Shown here in pieces: positions 59,930 to 64,000 of a stretch of 64,000 nucleotides of DNA (positions are counted from its first letter, which is position 1; every line of letters starts with the position of its first letter). A model generated the notes under the pieces. That model was not told the origin of the DNA. It saw nothing but the letters and a program-made list of their open reading frames with translations, and ran no database searches. The position numbers and the translations under genes were made by a program. Source of the DNA: Ostrinia nubilalis (Eukaryota; Arthropoda; Insecta; Lepidoptera; Crambidae); the NCBI RefSeq assembly GCF_963855985.1, contig NC_087096.1, positions 9,734,001 to 9,798,000 on the forward strand, given 5' to 3'.

Positions 59930-60666
59930 GTCTCACCGTTTGATCTGCTGCAAAACATGTAACAAATATTTTAGCATATTATTAATAGTGATCTATTATT
60001 TACGACTCTATGAAAATGATTAAAGCTTAGATACATTATTTTGTTTTATATAATTATCATATTGAATATCTACATACAATACACGAATGATGATATTCTT
60101 ATATAAGTATTCTAATAAGTGATTTTTATCTTTATCATAAAAGTGATGAGGGTTTGACTGAAAACATGAAGGGGTTTCAGTAAACCTATGATTATGTGTT
60201 GTTTGACTGAGAACATGAAGGGGTCTCAGTTAAATAGTATTGAAGACATGAAGGGGCTTCAATAAAGAATAGTTAATAGCAAATTGTAATTATCTTATTG
60301 TTGTGGATATGTAGAGGCCTCAACAATAATTAAGCTATAATATTACTATGATGCAGATGATTTAATATTGTTTATATTTTGTTGTGGATATGTAGAGACC
60401 TCAACAATAATTAATCTATAATATTATTATGACGCAGATGATTTAAAATTGTATATATTTTGTTGTGGATATGTAGAGGCCTCAACAATAAAATCAATAA
60501 TATTAAAATAATATTATGTACCTAGATGATTTCATACTGTTTATATTGTGTAGAGATTTCAACAAATTTATTTATAAGTGTAGTTATACGATGAAGATTA
60601 TTTAATACTGTACAATGTATGTACGTATAATTTCCCGAGACGGGAAATATGTCAGGAAAGGCCGAC
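59930..60666 (+). ncRNA. Retrotransposon 3' region with hairpin series and PPT
   Basis: Three hairpins with the same 11-nt loop ACATGAAGGGG and different, matching 7-bp stems: ACTGAAA/TTTCAGT (60157-60181), ACTGAGA/TCTCAGT (60206-60230), ATTGAAG/CTTCAAT (60239-60263). Then an ~81-bp tandem unit repeated about 3.5 times (60295-60625), each with a stem TTGTTG/CAACAA, a T/T mismatch, GG/CC and an 11-nt loop ATATGTAGAGR. A 7-bp stem TTTCCCG/CGGGAAA is at 60631-60647 and the purine tract AGGAAAGG (likely PPT) at 60654-60661. Confidence 0.75.
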
Positions 60667-60974
60667 TGTTAGAAAATCAGTAAATGTATGATTAATTCAC
60701 ATGAATTTATTTCAATTATTACTATTTCTTAATATTTTTTCTAATTTGTTTTTAAATTATAAGTAATTATACTGACTAACGCACGTGCTTCCGACTATGC
60801 GATTGGTGGGGAACACCCACTCCACTCGCCCCACTCTAACGGACATGATAAAAGGGCCGGGTAGCACGAGCGTTCGTCAGTGTGCGACGAGAAGTCAAAG
60901 TGTAAAGAACTCTGTAAAAGTGTAATAAAGTGTGTGAAACTACAAGGAGTCTCATTCCAGCAAGATCCCTTTCA
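60667..60974 (+). repeat. 3' LTR of Ty3/Gypsy element
   Basis: 308 bp, same sequence as the 5' LTR as far as I can read. Target duplication AACG at 54937-54940 and 60975-60978. AATAAA at 60924-60929 would end the transcript. Confidence 0.95.
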
Positions 60975-60992
60975 AACGTGACTCACACTGTA

Positions 60993-61720
60993 TAATTTAT
61001 TGTAATGAAGTGCTAAACCTAACCTAACATTCGAGCCAGCATGACATGCCAAAAAAGACCATATCCAACAAATAAAAAAATAATTATTTACGGTGTTAAT
61101 ATTAATTGAAGCGTAATCTATAAACAATACATGTTTAACAAGCTTTCCTTTGAAAATACTTGTTTGTGCGAAAATTAATTTGCCGCTCAATTGGTCATAG
61201 TTATTGTTAAAACAGTCATTTTGTAATACGGAAGTGACGTATGAATGACGCGATATTTTGGTAATAATCATAAATTGGCGATAAGATACACAATCTGTAA
61301 ATAATATAATCGAAATAAAGATAATAGTAATCCACTATAAACGAGACCGCATATAGGGGGTATATGTGTAGTCGTATAGTAATAAAGTTGTTGACTTGGT
61401 ACTATACATATTGCATAACATATCAGGTAATATTAAGTAATGAAGTTTCAACAAATAAGATTAAAGAGATGAAGGGATCAAACTAGTCATCAAAACACAT
61501 GCGCACTAGCATTATAAGGTACAGTTGCACTTGCGTAACATATCTTAATAGGAATTCGTTTAGCGGGAACTGAGTAAGTCGATTTTTGATGTTACTCATT
61601 TAACATTTTAAATACATACATACATAGTCCATAACAACTCTTGCGTCGCGGCCACTGCTAAAGACGCTACGTTTCTACTGTCGCATATTATATTAGTTCT
61701 AATAAAAAAACATAGGTACT
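60993..61720. other. AT-rich DNA, no gene seen
   Basis: Presumably still an intron of the transporter, since its 5' exons were not found in the window. No exon recognised here. Confidence 0.45.
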
Positions 61721-61956
61721 ATTTTAGTCTTTCAGTGACTTGGTTCACTTTTAGCTTGGTCCACGGGCCAAGTCACTGGTTTGAATTTTTTAATAGTTTT
61801 TCTTCCAGTGACTGGGCCCACTTTCAATGTTTTAATTAACACCTCTAAGATTCTAGAGCAGTTTTTGTTGATGTGGTGTTTAATTTATTAATAAAACATT
61901 GAAGGTGGGCCCAGTTACTGGATCAATAAAAATTACTTAAACATATTATCTTCGAG

Positions 61957-63093
61957 GCTTGGGAGAATTCTCAAAATGCACTAGGGGTCTTCTGTGATCT
62001 CTCAAAAGCTTTTGACTGCGTAGAACATCAAACGCTAATTCGCAAACTGCACTTTTATGGGGTGAAGGACTCGGCTTTGGATTTAATACAATCCTATTTA
62101 AACTTTAGAGTTCAAAAAGTTGACATAAATGGTGTTTTGTCTTCTGGGTCACCTGTGAAAATGTGAGTTCCGCAGGGGTCAATTCTGGGTCCATTCTTGT
62201 TTCTTATATACATTAATGATCTACCATATTTTGTTAAGGACTCTTGCGAAATCGTGTTATTTGCTGATGACACATCTTTGATTTTTAATATTGATAGAAG
62301 TAAAAATAACTTTGACGATGTAAATAATGCACTAACAAGAGTTTTAAGTTGGTTCACTACAAATAATTTACAACTTAATGCAAAGAAAACAAAATGTATA
62401 AAATTCTCTTTGCCTAACGTAAAAACAGTTAGTACCCAAATATAACTTTATAATAATGCCATCGATCTGGTAGACTCTACTGTTTTTCTGGGAATTACCC
62501 TGGATTCAAAACTCCAGTGGGGCCCCCATATAGAAACTCTGGCGGGAAAGCTCAGCTCAGCGGCTTTTGCAATAAAAAGGATACGGTCATTAACCGATGT
62601 TTCAACAGCTCGCTTAGTTTACTTTAGCTACTTTCATAGCTTAATGTCATATGGAATCATGCTATGGGGCAAAGCTGCAGATTTTGAAACAATATTTATT
62701 TTGTAAAAACGTGCGATAAGATACTTGTATAAAATGAAAGCAAGAGCGTCCCTTAGAGAATTGTTTAAAGAAATTGGCATTCTCACGGCCGCTTCACAAT
62801 ACATCTTAAACTGTATTCTATTTATTCAACAAAATATTAATGAATTCAAAAAGAAAAGTGATATTCACCAAATTAACACTAGAAATAAAAATAAATTGGC
62901 TATACCCGCTTTTAGACTTAATAAAGTGTTTGCCACTTTTATGGGACAAGGTATCCATTTTTATAACAAAGTCCCTGATAAATATAAAGAGCTACCGTAT
63001 AATAAATTTAAAGGTATAGTTAAAGATCACATGCTTAAAAAAGCCTATTATACAACTCGAGATTTTCTTAATGATAAGTCATCCTGGGAGTAG
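61957..63093 (+). pseudogene. Jockey-like LINE reverse transcriptase, broken
   Basis: One frame throughout with three in-frame stops: TGA at 62164, TAA at 62443 and TAA at 62704. Recognisable RT parts: VFCDLSKAFDCVEHQ (start), VPQGSILGPFLFLIYINDL (after the first stop) and FADDTSL (catalytic box, ~62257). The C-terminal part (RELFKEIGILTAASQYI...) is typical of Jockey/CR1-type ORF2 ends. 5'-truncated: no endonuclease and no ORF1. Only point stops, no frameshift, so it is moderately old. Confidence 0.85.
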
Positions 63094-63797
63094 GATTATG
63101 GTCCTCTCATGTTCGCACTAAAAATAATTAAAATGGAAAGTAATGTATAAATATAACTAATAATAATAATTTCTCAAATGTTATAGTGTCATGCTTCTCA
63201 ATCTGGACTGTTACTTAGCTTTATTATTAATTTTTTTTTTAAAGAGATAACTTGGAATTGTCATTCTCACTAAAATGTCTCTGGGGTGGTGGCGTAGTGA
63301 GGCGGGTCGTTACATTCCCTCTAATATGGTCGAGTGAAGCGATGGCTGGTTCACTCGTCATGTCTGTGAACAGGCGCTGCTTTCGGGGACTGGTCAATCC
63401 AAGTTATTCAAATTTATGTATGCGAGTCATTTCTACTAGTATCTTAATATGTAAGTCTAGATATTAGCACGTCACTACCTTGTTTAATATACCACGCAAT
63501 CTTGTATACCCATTCTTATAAGATAACACCATACAAGAATGCATGGTAAATTCAGTGAACTGCTCCTGAATCGAATGTACCTACTACTACTATTTATATT
63601 TATTTATATTAACCGGCAGACAGTGGTGACTGAGTTTGTTGCGGCGCTTCTTCTCAGCACTTGCCAAATGTTGGTCTCGAAGCGCTGGTAGGGTAAAAAG
63701 ATTATGAGACATGTAGAGGCTCCTTAAGAGCAAAATGACGATTTGTAAGAACTATTTATTAGTCTAAACAAATAAAGAAATTTTGACTTTGACTTTA
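63094..63797 (+). repeat. LINE 3' UTR and tail
   Basis: Continues from the RT pseudogene to a TTTTGACTTTGACTTT tail at ~63780-63797, a common lepidopteran LINE ending. The segments GCGGCGCTTCTTCTCAGC (63641) and GGCTCCTTAAGAGCAAAAT (63717) recur at 3590 (inverse) and 21855. The frame at 63252-63467 is within it and not supported. Confidence 0.65.
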
Positions 63798-64000
63798 AAA
63801 ATTCAAACCACCGACTTGGCCCGTGCACCAAGCTAAAAGTGGGCCAATTAAAATAATAATAAAATAAAAATTATTTATTTCTGTGAATCATTTACAATAA
63901 AGTTACCGGTGTCTCCCAGAAAGTAATCGTAAGATACTTGTGTTGGGAGTACCAATTCACTGGAAGATTCCTATTTTGCAACAAAAACGCCTAATCTACA

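Larger units (their letters stand above)
53847..60990. mobile_element. Long fold-back element, copy 2, split by LTR element
   Basis: Same CAGTGTGAGTCACG ends as 20026-21013, flanked by TA (53845-53846, 60991-60992). Without the LTR retrotransposon and one copy of its target duplication the element is ~1.1 kb. Both arms are more complete than in copy 1 (including the CCCCTATAACAGGTGG and TTTATTTTATCAGAATATAC parts). The LTR element entered 12 bp from the right end. Confidence 0.85.
61726..63850. mobile_element. Fold-back element split by a LINE
   Basis: Left arm ~61735-61795 (CTTTTAGCTTGGTCCACGGG...) is matched in inverse by ~63800-63850 (...CCCGTGCACCAAGCTAAAAG), ~55 bp with about five differences. 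A second inner inverted pair (CAGTGACTGGGCCCACTTTC / GAAGGTGGGCCCAGTTACTG) lies at 61807-61921. The LINE occupies the middle. Confidence 0.65.

Overview
This is a lepidopteran nuclear genome window. Evidence: AT-rich DNA; repeated copies of the moth/butterfly LINE 3' end with a (GAT)n tail and the CAGCAGTGGACGTC core; Helitrons with TCTAYACTAATA 5' ends and CTAG 3' ends; spliced genes with insect-type GT..AG introns. There is no prokaryotic, plasmid or CRISPR content. Most of the window is intergenic or intronic DNA filled with nested mobile elements.

Layout. (1) 1-31 kb: gene-poor and AT-rich. It holds Helitrons, TIR elements of the PIF/Harbinger, Tc1/mariner and hAT types, a ~1 kb fold-back element, truncated LINE copies (one with a twin-priming inversion) and one orphan candidate terminal exon on the minus strand (26.3 kb). 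(2) 31.2-39.5 kb, plus strand: a secreted, very acidic protein gene with a TATA promoter. It has seven coding exons that join in frame to 540 codons. It also has an early composite terminal exon with its own stop and poly(A) signal, giving a 279-residue form. (3) 41.9-53.4 kb, minus strand: the 3' half of an SLC26/SulP anion transporter gene (SLC26A11-like), with the last membrane segments, the STAS domain and a C-terminal tail; the 5' exons lie beyond the window. Its last intron is replaced by a ~7.5 kb tandem array in which the exon for the second half of the STAS domain is present ten times as a nearly identical 120-bp cassette, among many shortened and older diverged copies. Only the most upstream copy keeps the true acceptor and the first 54 nt of the exon. 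(4) 53.8-61.0 kb: a second copy of the fold-back element, split by a young Ty3/Gypsy (mdg3-like) LTR retrotransposon with indistinguishable LTRs, a 4-bp target duplication, a single open Gag-Pol frame and a 3' non-coding region carrying hairpins with compensatory stems. (5) 61.7-63.9 kb: a dead Jockey-like LINE nested in another fold-back element.

Main points of interest: the exon array inside the STAS domain (42.4-49.9 kb), whose cassettes are symmetric (phase 1-1), open, and share donor and in-phase acceptor sequences; the two-ended acidic/basic secreted protein gene with an intronic poly(A) switch; and the covarying hairpin series before the 3' LTR. All gene models come from reading frames, splice sites and phases only; no transcript evidence was available.
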